From Cryobacterium algoricola (GTDB lineage Bacteria; Actinomycetota; Actinomycetes; Actinomycetales; Microbacteriaceae), in NCBI RefSeq assembly GCF_004402485.1, contig NZ_SOFG01000009.1, positions 1 to 64,000 of the forward strand: DNA of 64,000 bases. Direction: 5' to 3'. Positions 1-8,211 of this stretch are shown piece after piece (the first letter of the stretch is position 1; every line of letters starts with the position of its first letter). A program made the translations under genes and the position numbers. Below the pieces are notes generated by a model. The model saw only the letters and a program-made list of their open reading frames with translations, made no database searches and was not told where the DNA came from.

Positions 1-916
1 CTCCGGGGTGGCGGCGCACGCTCCCGGCCGCCAGCCCGCACTCGCGCAGGCGGGCGCCGGGCTGCTCCTCGCGGCGGAGGCACACGCCGCCGGCTGGGGC
101 TACCCGGTCGGAGGCGCACAGGCGATCGCCGACGCGCTCGTCGCCGACCTGCTCGCCCACGGCGGCACGCTGCGCCTGAACGCCGAGGTGCGCGGGCCCG
201 GCGACCTCGACCCGGCCAGGGTCACCCTGCTCGACACCTCGACCGTCTTCCTCGACCGTTTCGCCGGTCCCGCGCTACCGGACGGGTACCGCCGTGCGCT
301 CCGCCGCTACCGCTACGGCACCGGCATCGCCAAGGTCGACTTCGCGCTCTCCGGCCCGGTGCCCTGGACGAACCCGAGCCTCCACCTCGCGCCGACCGTG
401 CACCTCGGCGGCAGCAGGGTCGAGGTCGAACGCGCCGAACGGCTGGTGTCCCGGGGACGCCCGCCACGGCATCCGTTTCTGCTGCTCGCCCAGCCGAGCG
501 TGCTCGACGCCAGCCGGGCACCGGCCGGGAAGGCCGTGCTGTGGGCGTACACCCACGTTCCGGCCGGTTGGGGCGCCGACCCGGTCCTCGCGATCGTGCG
601 CGAGATCGAACGCTTCGCGCCGGGATTCCGCGACACGATCCTCGCCACCGCGAGCCACTCGCCCGCCGAGCTCGCCGCGGGAAATCCGAACCTGATCGGC
701 GGCGACATCCTCGGCGGCGCGGTCACCCTGGGCCAGCTCGTCAGGCGGCCGGTGGTGTCGACCCGGCCGTGGCGCACGCCCGTGCCCGGGCTCTACCTCT
801 GCTCGGCGTCGACGCCGCCCGGCCCCGCCGTGCACGGCATGAACGGGTGGTTCGCCGCCACCCTCGCCCTGCGCGAGCACTTCGGAATCCGCGAGCTCCC
901 CGACCTCGCCCCCTGA
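1..916 (+). CDS. FAD-dependent oxidoreductase, phytoene-desaturase-like (C-terminal part, 5' end outside window)
   Basis: The reading frame is open to the left edge, so this is the C-terminal part of a longer protein. The N-terminal FAD Rossmann motif is missing because of the window boundary, not because of a lesion. About 300 residues are visible. They include a substrate-domain-like stretch (KVDFALSGPVPW) and a C-terminal segment ending PGLYLCSASTPPGPAVHGMNG, which matches the second FAD-contact region of the phytoene dehydrogenase/amine-oxidase-like superfamily. The substrate cannot be read from the sequence. It lies about 0.5 kb from a carotenoid operon but on the opposite strand and in its own unit, so a role in that pathway is only a guess. 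Confidence 0.72.
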   Translation, partial: SGVAAHAPGRQPALAQAGAGLLLAAEAHAAGWGYPVGGAQAIADALVADLLAHGGTLRLNAEVRGPGDLDPARVTLLDTSTVFLDRFAGPALPDGYRRALRRYRYGTGIAKVDFALSGPVPWTNPSLHLAPTVHLGGSRVEVERAERLVSRGRPPRHPFLLLAQPSVLDASRAPAGKAVLWAYTHVPAGWGADPVLAIVREIERFAPGFRDTILATASHSPAELAAGNPNLIGGDILGGAVTLGQLVRRPVVSTRPWRTPVPGLYLCSASTPPGPAVHGMNGWFAATLALREHFGIRELPDLAP

Positions 917-957
917 CGAATTCGACGGAGTTCTTGGGCTTCCGACACGGGGGAGGC

Positions 958-1365
958 TCAGTCGTTCTCCGGCCAGTCCGCGGGGTCGAGCCGTTCGGTC
1001 GCACGCAGCTTGTCGATGTCGCGGCGTTCCCGCTTGGTCGGGCGTCCGGCGCCGCGGTCCCGCATCGGGACGAGCGCGACCTCCTCCCGCGGCGGGGGCG
1101 GCGGGGTCTTATCCACGTAGCATTCGGCGGCGACGAGCGCGCCGACCCGCTTGTTCACGATCTTCGAGACCACGAGCACCCGGTCGAACCCGCTCGACCG
1201 CACGCGCACCTCGTCGCCGATGTGCACCGGCTGCGCCGACTTCGCCCGTTCGCCGTTCACCCTGACGTGTCCGGCCCGGCACGCGGCCGTCGCGAGCGAC
1301 CGGGTCTTGAACATCCGCACGGCCCACGCCCAGCTGTCCACGCGCGCCGTCGTCAGGGGGTCCAT
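958..1365 (-). CDS. S4-domain RNA-binding protein, Hsp15 (HslR)-like
   Basis: A 135-residue basic protein. Residues about 8-70 form an S4 RNA-binding fold (RVDSWAWAVRMFKTRSLA, then HVRVNGERAKSAQPVHIGDE). The remainder is a charged, proline- and arginine-rich tail. In E. coli the Hsp15 family binds stalled 50S subunits carrying nascent chains. Actinobacterial members are usually short stand-alone S4 proteins like this one. The ATG at 1363-1365 sits just before the S4 fold. The gene lies downstream of, and in the same direction as, the carotenoid operon, with a gap of about 50 bp. It could be read through from that operon but has no evident functional link to it. Confidence 0.82.
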   Translation of the reverse strand: MDPLTTARVDSWAWAVRMFKTRSLATAACRAGHVRVNGERAKSAQPVHIGDEVRVRSSGFDRVLVVSKIVNKRVGALVAAECYVDKTPPPPPREEVALVPMRDRGAGRPTKRERRDIDKLRATERLDPADWPEND

Positions 1366-1418
1366 CCCTAGACTCTACGACCACGCGCGGGCGAGCGGAT
1401 GCCGGTGCCGCGCCTGCC

Positions 1419-2312
1419 TCAGATCAGGACCCAGGCGATCAGCAGCATCGTGACGCAGAAGCCCGAGAAGAAGTTCAGCCAGAGGAAGCGCTTCCAGCCG
1501 GCGTTGGCGGTTTCGGCGCGTGCGTCGCTCACCGACCGGAACGGCCACGCGGCCGCGACGTACGGCACAGCGAGCACGGCTCCGAGCAGTCCGGGCCAGC
1601 CGGTCGCGAGCATCAGCAGCCCGGCCGCGGCCCAGCAGCCGATCGCGAGGCGCACCGTCCTGGCTGCGCCGAGTGCGGTCGCGATCGAGGAGATCCCGCC
1701 CTCCCGGTCCGGCACGACGTCCTGCACGGCGCCGAAGGCGTGGCTGGCCATGCCCCAGAGGAAGAAGGCGGCGAGCACCGCGACCAGGCCCGGCGTCCAA
1801 ACCGCGCCGGCCACGACGAGCCCGTAGACCGCCGGGCTCACGAAGTGCGTGCTCGAGGTCACGGAGTCGACGACCGGGCGTTCCTTGAACCGGAGTACCG
1901 GCACGGAGTATGCGGCAACGGCGAAGAGGCTCACCGCGAGCACCAGCCACGACAGCGGATGCCCGGTTCCGGCGAGCACGAGCATCGCGCCGAGCACGGG
2001 CACCGCCGTCACGATCCCGGACAGCAGCACCGTGCGGTGCAGGGCCGGGTCGAGCATCGCGCCCTCGACGCCGCCCTTCCGCGGGTTGCGCAGGTCGGAC
2101 TCGTAGTCGAACACGTCGTTGATGCCGTACATCAGCAGGTTGTACGGGATCAGGAAGAACAGCGTGCCGACGACGAGCAGCGCGTCCACCCGCCCGGTCG
2201 TCACGATGTAGGCAGCGGCGAACGGGTACGCGGTGTTGATCCAGCTGAGCGGCCGCGACGACAGCAGCACCTGCCTGGTCTTCCAGAGCGTCGTCGTGCG
2301 GATGCTGCTCAT
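1419..2312 (-). CDS. crtEb: Lycopene elongase, UbiA-family prenyltransferase (C50 carotenoid synthesis)
   Basis: A 297-residue polytopic membrane prenyltransferase of the UbiA superfamily. The first Asp-rich motif is NDVFDYESDLRNPRKGG at about residues 64-80. The second is within GAVQDVVPDREGG, and both are magnesium-diphosphate sites in this family. CrtEb enzymes add two C5 units from DMAPP to lycopene, giving the acyclic C50 flavuxanthin. It is the last gene of the carotenoid operon and its ATG overlaps the stop of crtYf by 4 nt. The assignment rests on both the motifs and its place next to crtYe/crtYf. A menaquinone-type prenyltransferase is unlikely in this setting. Confidence 0.9.
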   Translation of the reverse strand: MSSIRTTTLWKTRQVLLSSRPLSWINTAYPFAAAYIVTTGRVDALLVVGTLFFLIPYNLLMYGINDVFDYESDLRNPRKGGVEGAMLDPALHRTVLLSGIVTAVPVLGAMLVLAGTGHPLSWLVLAVSLFAVAAYSVPVLRFKERPVVDSVTSSTHFVSPAVYGLVVAGAVWTPGLVAVLAAFFLWGMASHAFGAVQDVVPDREGGISSIATALGAARTVRLAIGCWAAAGLLMLATGWPGLLGAVLAVPYVAAAWPFRSVSDARAETANAGWKRFLWLNFFSGFCVTMLLIAWVLI

Positions 2313-2812
2313 CGGTTCCCTCCGGACGTCGCCGAGCGCGGGTGCGAGCCTGGGCTCGTGGTCGTGGTCGTATTCAGGTTAGGGCCGCTGCCCGGGCTCG
2401 TGCCTGTGTCGACGTCCATATTCTCTGCGGAGCCATTCTCTCCGGAGCCGACGCCCGAGGCGCTGCCGGTGTGCTGCGGGTGCCCGTCGGGGTTCCAGCC
2501 GGGGGCCCTCCGGGCGGGGAGGAGCGTCCAGAGCGCCGGGAGGAGCAGCGCGACGGCGATGGGATAGGCGAAGTCCTCGATCGGCGCGAGGCCGACCCGG
2601 AATCCCGTGATGCGTCCGGGGTCATAGGCGACGAGGCCGACCCCGATCATGACGTTGTCGAAGACCGCGGTGAGGATCAGGACGCAGAGCAGGGCGACGG
2701 CGACCGCCCAGACGTTCTGGCGCGACAGCTGCTGCCGCCGCAGCAGCACGGCCGCGAACGTGACGAGGAGGGCGCAGCCGAGGAACATCAGGTCGAGCAG
2801 GACGTAACTCAT
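2309..2812 (-). CDS. crtYf: C50 carotenoid cyclase subunit (lycopene cyclase domain)
   Basis: 167 residues with three predicted membrane helices and the cyclase signature APIEDFAYPI. It pairs with CrtYe as a heterodimeric cyclase that closes the end rings of the elongated C50 chain, giving decaprenoxanthin (epsilon rings) or sarcinaxanthin-like (gamma rings) products. The ring type cannot be told from sequence alone. The start at 2812 is fixed by an ATGA overlap with crtYe; any longer upstream frame would run antiparallel to nothing and lie inside crtYe/crtI in the wrong frame. The C-terminal 50 or so residues are an odd low-complexity Gly/Ser/Thr/Asn tail with a run of five threonines, not needed for the cyclase fold. 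Confidence 0.88.
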   Translation of the reverse strand: MSYVLLDLMFLGCALLVTFAAVLLRRQQLSRQNVWAVAVALLCVLILTAVFDNVMIGVGLVAYDPGRITGFRVGLAPIEDFAYPIAVALLLPALWTLLPARRAPGWNPDGHPQHTGSASGVGSGENGSAENMDVDTGTSPGSGPNLNTTTTTSPGSHPRSATSGGNR

Positions 2813-3132
2813 GTGCGCCGCCCACGGTGCAGCATCCGCTCGGTGCCGTGCACCGCGTTCATCGTGAGGTAGCAGAGGAAGGTGAGGAAGAGGAGTTCCT
2901 CGAGCGGCAGCTCCGGCGCGAGTTGCACGCCGGTCATCAGCTCGGTCTCGCCCCGGTAGAAGATGCCCAGGCCGATTCCGCTCAGGTCCCAGAGCAGCAG
3001 GAAGACCACGCCGATCGCGAGAACGGCCGTGGCCCTGCGGGCATCGAGCCAGAAGAACAGCCGGAACCGCCGGTCGAGCAGAACCATGGCGCCGAGCGAG
3101 ACGATCAGGATCAGGAGGTACGCGAGGCTCAT
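2809..3132 (-). CDS. crtYe: C50 carotenoid cyclase subunit (lycopene cyclase domain)
   Basis: A 107-residue protein, essentially three transmembrane helices, with the family motif LPLEELLFLTFLCY. It is the partner subunit of CrtYf. In plants and other bacteria the two halves occur as one fused lycopene cyclase, whereas split small subunits are typical of actinobacterial C50 pathways. The start at 3132 is chosen because its ATG overlaps the crtI stop by 4 nt and begins directly before the first hydrophobic helix. The stop in turn overlaps the crtYf start by 4 nt, so the two subunits are probably translated at a coupled 1:1 ratio. Confidence 0.88.
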   Translation of the reverse strand: MSLAYLLILIVSLGAMVLLDRRFRLFFWLDARRATAVLAIGVVFLLLWDLSGIGLGIFYRGETELMTGVQLAPELPLEELLFLTFLCYLTMNAVHGTERMLHRGRRT

Positions 3133-4871
3133 GGCTCGCTCGGCGCGCCGGTCCCGGCGGCACCGGATGTCCCGGCGGTCCCGGCGCCCCGTTCGTTCGC
3201 CGGGTGCAACGGCACCGTCACCCGCACCGGAACCGGCACCGTCCCGCGCCGGGGCAGGGGCTCCGCGAGCGGTCCGGTGCTCGTGTCCGAGCGCATCCTC
3301 TTCAGGAGGATCTCGGCGCTGATCAGGCACATCGGCAGCCCGATCCCGGGAATCGTTGTTCCGCCGGCGTAGTAGAGGCCGTCGACCTTCGAGGAGGCGT
3401 TCGAGCCGCGGAAGAACGCGCTCTGCTTGAGGGTGTGCGCGGGGCCGAGTGCCCCGCCGCGCCAGGAATTGAGGTCGTCGGCGAAGTCGCCGGGCCCGAT
3501 CGTGCGTCGGACGACGATCCGGTCGGCGAGGTCGGGGATGCCCGCCCAGTCCGCGAGTTGGCCGATCGCGTCGTCGGCGATCGCCTCGATGGCGGGGGAG
3601 CCCGCGCCGTCGACGCCGCCGTGGCCGAGGCCGGGGTCTGCCGGGATCGGGACGAGCAGGAACAGGTTCGAGGAGCCCTCCGGAGCGACGCCGGGGTCGG
3701 TCGCGCTCGGCATGCAGACGTAGAAGGACGCCGGCGAGGCGACGCTCGGGTTCTTCCCGAAGATGCGGCCGAAGTTCTCGCCCCAGTCCCGGGTGAACAG
3801 GAGGGTGTGGTGCTCCAGTTTCGGCAGTTCGCCGCGCACGCCGAGCAGAACGAGCACGGCGCCCGGCCCGGACACCCGGCGCTGCCACCAGGACTCCGGG
3901 TAGCTCTGCAGCGTCTCGGGAAGAAGCTCGGTCTCGGTGTGGTGCAGGTCTGCGGCCGAGACCACCCGGTCGGCGGCGAGCCGAACGGTGGTTCCGGCCC
4001 GGTCGACGTAGCTGACGCCGGCGACGGATGCCCGCAGTCGCCGGGCCGCGCCCGGCCCGGTCCCCGGCGTGGTCGTGATGGACGTGACCCGCGCACCCGT
4101 GATGACCTCGACGCCCTCGGCCCTGGCCAGGTCCGCGATGCTCTCGATCAATCGGGTGAAGCCGCCCTGGGGATAGAGCACGCCGTCGGCGAGGTCGAGG
4201 TGGCTCATCAAGTGGTACATCGACGGTGTCTGGTCCGGTGAGGAGCCGAGGAACACGGCGGGGTAGCCGAGCACCTGCCGCAGCCGGGGGTCTTTCACGT
4301 AGCCGGCGACGAACCGGTCGAGCGGTTGCAGGAGCAACCGGGCCAGCCTGCCGAGCCGGGTGAGCACGTCGCGCACGAGCAGCGGCCGGAAGGACTGGAA
4401 GCTCGTGTAGAGGAAGCGGCTCACGGCCATCCGGTAGGTGTCCTCCGCGGAGTCCAGATACCGGTCGAGAGCGGCCCCCGCCCCGGGTTCGATGCTCTCG
4501 AAGAGGGCGATGTTGTCTGCGCGTTCCGCACGGATGTCGATCGGGTCCGGAGTGTCCTCGAAGTAGACCCGGTAGCCGGGGTCAAGGCGGCGAAGCCCGA
4601 ACTGCTCGGCCGAGCTCGTGCCGAACAGTCGGAAGAAATGGTCGAAGACGCCCGGCATCAGGTACCAGGACGGCCCGGTCTCGAACCGGAAGCCCTGTTC
4701 CGTCCACGTGCCCGCCCGCCCGCCGAGCGTGTCGCCGGCCTCGAGCAGGGTGACCCGGTGGCCGTCGCGGGCGAGGAGCGCTGCGCTTGCGAGGCCGGCG
4801 ATGCCGCCCCCGATCACGATCGTGTGGCCACCGGTGTGGCCGGGGGCCTGTCCTGCGGAGTGCGGGGTCAT
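3129..4871 (-). CDS. crtI: Phytoene desaturase
   Basis: A 580-residue FAD-dependent desaturase that converts phytoene to lycopene. Residues about 12-50 carry the dinucleotide-binding motif IVIGGGIAGLASAALLARDG followed by LEAGDTLGGRAGTW. The C-terminus has the family segment YYAGGTTIPGIGLPM. An ATG three codons further upstream (4880) exists. The one at 4871 is preferred because it recreates the 4-nt ATGA overlap with crtB seen at the other junctions of this operon. A Pro/Gly/Arg-rich stretch of about 50 residues at the C-terminus is variable-looking. It supplies lycopene for CrtEb. Confidence 0.93.
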   Translation of the reverse strand: MTPHSAGQAPGHTGGHTIVIGGGIAGLASAALLARDGHRVTLLEAGDTLGGRAGTWTEQGFRFETGPSWYLMPGVFDHFFRLFGTSSAEQFGLRRLDPGYRVYFEDTPDPIDIRAERADNIALFESIEPGAGAALDRYLDSAEDTYRMAVSRFLYTSFQSFRPLLVRDVLTRLGRLARLLLQPLDRFVAGYVKDPRLRQVLGYPAVFLGSSPDQTPSMYHLMSHLDLADGVLYPQGGFTRLIESIADLARAEGVEVITGARVTSITTTPGTGPGAARRLRASVAGVSYVDRAGTTVRLAADRVVSAADLHHTETELLPETLQSYPESWWQRRVSGPGAVLVLLGVRGELPKLEHHTLLFTRDWGENFGRIFGKNPSVASPASFYVCMPSATDPGVAPEGSSNLFLLVPIPADPGLGHGGVDGAGSPAIEAIADDAIGQLADWAGIPDLADRIVVRRTIGPGDFADDLNSWRGGALGPAHTLKQSAFFRGSNASSKVDGLYYAGGTTIPGIGLPMCLISAEILLKRMRSDTSTGPLAEPLPRRGTVPVPVRVTVPLHPANERGAGTAGTSGAAGTGAPSEP

Positions 4872-5917
4872 TTCTTCCACGCTCCTGGTCCGAGTGCCGC
4901 ACCGAGGGCGATCATGACTTTCTCCGGATTCGACACCCGCACCCGGGTGGACAGGAGCGCACGCGCGGGGGTCTCACGGAGTTTGACCGCGAGGCTCGCG
5001 AACAGGCCGTGCGCAGTCGCGACGGCGCGCCGGCTCCCGAGCGGGAGCAGCGGCAGCGCCCGCGCTGCGGCGTCGAGGTCAGCGTCCATGTCGTCGAGGA
5101 GGAGGTTCTTTTCAGCATCGGTCATGGTGAGCAGGTTGACCCCCGGGAAGTAGTTGCGTCCGAGGTCGTCCCGGTCCGCCGCGATGTCGCGGAGGAAGTT
5201 GACCTTCTGGAAGGCCGCGCCGAGGCTGCGGGAGCCGGCCGACAGCATCCGCAGTTCGGCGTCGGAACGTTCGGTTTGCTGCAGGAACGAGCGTAGGCAC
5301 ATCAGCCCGACGACCTCGGCAGAACCGTAGATGTACTCGGCGATGCCGGCGGCGTCGAAGGGGGCCGAGTCGAGGTCGCGCCGCATCGAGGCGAAGAACG
5401 GCGCCGTGAGCCGGGCGTCGATGCCGGTCGCTCGAGCGGTGTCTGCGAAGGCGTGCACGATGAGGTTGGTGCTGAATCCGGTGTCGATGGCCCGCAGGGT
5501 CTCCGCCTCGAGCTCGTCGAGTGCCGTGCGCTGGGCGGCCGTCGGGAGTCCCGCCTGGCTGGCGGCGCCGTCGACGATCTCGTCCGCGACGCGCACGAGC
5601 GCGTAGATCGAGGTGACCTGGCTGCGTTCCCTGGGCCCGAGCAGGCGGCAGGCGAGGCCGAACGACGTCGAGTAGACGCCGATGACCTGCGCGGCACTCG
5701 CGAGGGCCGCCGCGGTGTACTTCTCGAGCTGGGCACCGGTCGCCGCGGTCGGACGGCCGGACGCGCCGGCGCTGCTGGCGCTGGCGCTGCTGGCGGCGTC
5801 GGCGCTGCCGGCTGCGCCAGTGGTACCGGACGTGGCCTGTGTGCGGGACGCGTCCGGACGTGCGGGCGGTGTGGGCGATTTGGGCGATGTGGGCGCTGCG
5901 CGCCGGGTGTCGGTCAT
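4868..5917 (-). CDS. crtB: Phytoene synthase
   Basis: 349 residues. The class I trans-prenyltransferase core begins near residue 65 (EKYTAAALASAAQVIGVYST). It contains the Asp-rich substrate motif DEIVDG and the second motif NFLRDIAADRDDLGRNYFP. It condenses two GGPP into phytoene. The start at 5917 overlaps the crtE stop by 4 nt (ATGA). The first 60 or so residues are a Pro/Ala/Ser low-complexity extension absent from typical phytoene synthases. An internal start closer to the core cannot be excluded, but no in-frame ATG lies there. Confidence 0.92.
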   Translation of the reverse strand: MTDTRRAAPTSPKSPTPPARPDASRTQATSGTTGAAGSADAASSASASSAGASGRPTAATGAQLEKYTAAALASAAQVIGVYSTSFGLACRLLGPRERSQVTSIYALVRVADEIVDGAASQAGLPTAAQRTALDELEAETLRAIDTGFSTNLIVHAFADTARATGIDARLTAPFFASMRRDLDSAPFDAAGIAEYIYGSAEVVGLMCLRSFLQQTERSDAELRMLSAGSRSLGAAFQKVNFLRDIAADRDDLGRNYFPGVNLLTMTDAEKNLLLDDMDADLDAAARALPLLPLGSRRAVATAHGLFASLAVKLRETPARALLSTRVRVSNPEKVMIALGAALGPGAWKK

Positions 5918-6960
5918 CGGGTGCGGTTCACAGACGTGTCGGCGAGCTGGGTCAGGGTGTTCCGGAGGACGTCCGGGATCGCGGGAGTGTCGAGGGCCTC
6001 GACGGCCCGGCGGGCATGGTCGATAGCGAGTTCGTCCGTGGACTGCAGCGCGCCGCACTCACGGAGGAGCGCGCGTGCCTCCCCGGCCTCGTCCTCGGTG
6101 AGGTCGTTCTTGCCGACGAAGGGGGCGATCGCGGGCCAGAGGCTCGTGGCGCCTGCGTATGAGATCAGTGCGGTCTGCTTGCCCTCACGCAGGTCGGTGA
6201 GCACGCTCTTCCCGGTGCGGCCCGGGTCGCCGAACACGCCGAGGATGTCATCGGTCAGCTGGAAGGCGACGCCGACGAGCCGGCCGAAGCGTCCGAGCAC
6301 GTCGATCGCCTCTGCGCTCGCCTCCGCGAGCACGGCGCCGGCCATCAGGGGAGCCTCGAACGAGTAGACGGCGGTCTTCTGTTCGAGGGTCGACGTCACG
6401 TCCTCGACCGACAACGGATGCTTCGAGACGGTATTGGTCACATCCGCCAGTTCGCCCGCGGCCGACACGAAGACCGCCCGGTCGAGCAGGTCGAGCAGCC
6501 GACCGCGCTGCTCGCGATCGAGCGGCAGCAGGGCGAGTGCGCGGTGGGCCTCGCTCAATGCGAGATCGCCGGCGAGGATGGCGGCGGTGGTCGCCCAGGC
6601 GCCGGTCTGGGTGTCGTCTGCTCCGTGTGCGAGAGCGCGTTCGGTGAAGCGTCCGGCGACATTCGCGACGCCGCGTCGGTGCAGGTCGCGGTCGATGACG
6701 TCGTCGTGGATCACGAAGGCGGTGTGCAGCAGCTCGAAGCTCACGGCGAGGGGGACCGCGAGGGACATGTCTTTCCCGCCGAGACCGGAGTACGCGGCAA
6801 GCACGAGCGCGGGTCGCACCCGCTTGCCGCCGCTGCTCGCATGCTCGAGAGCGTCCCAGAGGGCCACGTAGTGATGTCCGTAGTCGCTCGCCCGCAGTCG
6901 GGCCGCGGCGAAGAAGCGCTGCAGTTCGGTCTCTACCTCGACGTGTGCGATCTCAGGCAT
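5914..6960 (-). CDS. crtE: Geranylgeranyl diphosphate synthase (polyprenyl synthetase)
   Basis: A 348-residue all-helical trans-prenyl diphosphate synthase. It has the first Asp-rich motif DDVIDRDLHRRG, the second DDILGVFGDPGRTGKS, and the substrate-binding segment GGKRVRP near residue 45. It makes the GGPP used by CrtB. In the related corynebacterial system GGPP also acts as the ligand that releases the MarR repressor CrtR (established there, inferred here). It overlaps idi by 8 nt. A second, separate polyprenyl synthase lies at 33825-34913, so this copy is most likely dedicated to carotenoids. Confidence 0.9.
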   Translation of the reverse strand: MPEIAHVEVETELQRFFAAARLRASDYGHHYVALWDALEHASSGGKRVRPALVLAAYSGLGGKDMSLAVPLAVSFELLHTAFVIHDDVIDRDLHRRGVANVAGRFTERALAHGADDTQTGAWATTAAILAGDLALSEAHRALALLPLDREQRGRLLDLLDRAVFVSAAGELADVTNTVSKHPLSVEDVTSTLEQKTAVYSFEAPLMAGAVLAEASAEAIDVLGRFGRLVGVAFQLTDDILGVFGDPGRTGKSVLTDLREGKQTALISYAGATSLWPAIAPFVGKNDLTEDEAGEARALLRECGALQSTDELAIDHARRAVEALDTPAIPDVLRNTLTQLADTSVNRTR

Positions 6961-7489
6961 CGAATCTCAACTCCTTCAGTTGGAGCACCATCCACGGGCT
7001 GAACGCCCAGGGACTGGAGAGTGCGCTCGCGCGCAGGGTTGCGGGGTCGGTCCAGACGTATTCGGCGACCTCGTCCGGGTTGGGGCTGGGGTCGGTGTGT
7101 GCTGTCGCCCGGTAGACCGGGCAGATTTCGTTTTCGACGACGCCACTCGCATCCGTCGCCCGGTAGCGGAACAGCGGCAGGGTCACGAAGAGGTCATCGA
7201 GGTCGAGGCCGAGCTCGAACCGGCCGCGCCGGTCGATGGCGTCCCGCTGCGACTCACCGGGAAGCGGGTGCCCACAGAACGAGTTCGTCCAGACGCCCGG
7301 CCAGGTGCGCTTGCTCAGGGCACGCCGGGTGATGAGCACCTCGCCGCGCGCGTTGAAGACATACACGGAGAAGGCGAGGTGCAGCGCGGTATCCGCGTCG
7401 TGCATCGTGAGCTTGGGCGCCGTTCCGATCGAGCGCCCCGCTTCGTCGACCAGCACGACGAGTTCGACCCTCTGGTCCACATCCTGCAT
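6953..7489 (-). CDS. idi: Isopentenyl-diphosphate delta-isomerase, type 1
   Basis: A 178-residue Nudix-fold isomerase interconverting IPP and DMAPP. The catalytic cysteine lies in NSFCGHPLPGES and the catalytic glutamate region in ENEICPVYRA, both hallmarks of type 1 enzymes. Its product DMAPP is used twice in this pathway, for GGPP and by the elongase CrtEb, which explains its place as first gene of the operon. A strong AGGAGG ribosome site at 7495-7500 fixes the start. The promoter lies between this gene and the divergent MarR gene. Confidence 0.93.
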   Translation of the reverse strand: MQDVDQRVELVVLVDEAGRSIGTAPKLTMHDADTALHLAFSVYVFNARGEVLITRRALSKRTWPGVWTNSFCGHPLPGESQRDAIDRRGRFELGLDLDDLFVTLPLFRYRATDASGVVENEICPVYRATAHTDPSPNPDEVAEYVWTDPATLRASALSSPWAFSPWMVLQLKELRFDA

Positions 7490-7530
7490 CGCCGCCTCCT
7501 GATCTTCCCGTCACCTTACCCGTAAAAGTC

Positions 7531-7545
7531 GCTAACCAAGTTAGC
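7531..7545. promoter_or_regulatory. Perfect inverted repeat, probable MarR/CrtR operator for the carotenoid operon
   Basis: The sequence GCTAACCAAGTTAGC has perfect 6-bp arms around a 3-nt centre. It sits in the 80-bp gap between idi (minus) and the MarR gene (plus). An overlapping TTAGCTAA palindrome (7541-7548) and a GCTAGC palindrome (7556-7561) follow at once. This is the AT-richest stretch of the region. Position and symmetry suit a dimeric MarR repressor controlling both divergent promoters. The spacing between marR and the operator leaves a very short leader for marR. Confidence 0.72.
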
Positions 7546-7569
7546 TAAATGTGAGGCTAGCATGGAGCA

Positions 7570-8202
7570 ATGCCCGAACGAGCCACTTCTCCGTCGCTGT
7601 CGCCGTCGCCGGAGCCGACCTTCTGGCCGGTGCCCGCGTCACGCGGTGCGTCGAGCGCACCGGGCGAGACCAGTCCGCGCGACGTTCTCGCCGCGCTCCG
7701 GGAGTTCCGCGCGGCGGATGCCGCGATGCGCCAGCGCGCCCAGGCGCAGCTCGCCGTCAACGAGACAGACCTCCTCGCCATCCGGCACCTGATCCAGGGG
7801 GAGGCCCGGCATACCCCCGTGAGCCCGAAGGACCTCAGCGCCTATCTGGGCATCTCGACCGCAGCGACGGCGAAACTGCTCGCGCGCCTGTCCCGGACCG
7901 GGCACATCCGGCGCGAGGCGCACGCCGTCGACGGGCGCGTGCAACTCATCTATGCCACTCCGTCCGCCCGCAGCGAGGTGCGCAGGGCGCTCGGCGCGGT
8001 GCACGGGCGCATGTTCGCGGCAGCGGAAGAACTCGATCCCGCCGAGCGCCGCGCCGTGATCCGCTTCCTCGTCAACGTCGCAGACGCGATGTCCGTTGTC
8101 GAGCGGTTCCCGGCATCGGTCCCGGCATCGAATCCGGAGCTCGCGAACGATGCCGCCCCGGACCGGGGGGCGGAAGCGGCTCGGCGGCACGGGACCGCCT
8201 AG
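7570..8202 (+). CDS. crtR: MarR-family transcriptional regulator, CrtR-like
   Basis: 210 residues. A winged helix-turn-helix spans about residues 70-145 (VSPKDLSAYLGISTAATAKLLARL as recognition region, then the wing with DGRVQLIYAT). Helices for dimerisation lie on either side. The first 35 residues are a Pro/Ser-rich extension and the last 40 are polar and probably disordered. Divergent placement from the carotenoid operon across an inverted repeat matches corynebacterial crtR, which represses the crt operon and itself and is relieved by GGPP. The ligand here is inferred. The symbol is given on position plus family, not on a detailed alignment. Confidence 0.82.
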   Translation: MPERATSPSLSPSPEPTFWPVPASRGASSAPGETSPRDVLAALREFRAADAAMRQRAQAQLAVNETDLLAIRHLIQGEARHTPVSPKDLSAYLGISTAATAKLLARLSRTGHIRREAHAVDGRVQLIYATPSARSEVRRALGAVHGRMFAAAEELDPAERRAVIRFLVNVADAMSVVERFPASVPASNPELANDAAPDRGAEAARRHGTA

Positions 8203-8211
8203 GCTTGACCG

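Noticed and set aside
2809..3888. Frameshifted or longer version of CrtYe
   Set aside because: The upstream extension lies in the wrong frame inside crtI. The ATGA overlap and start directly before the first helix define the real gene.
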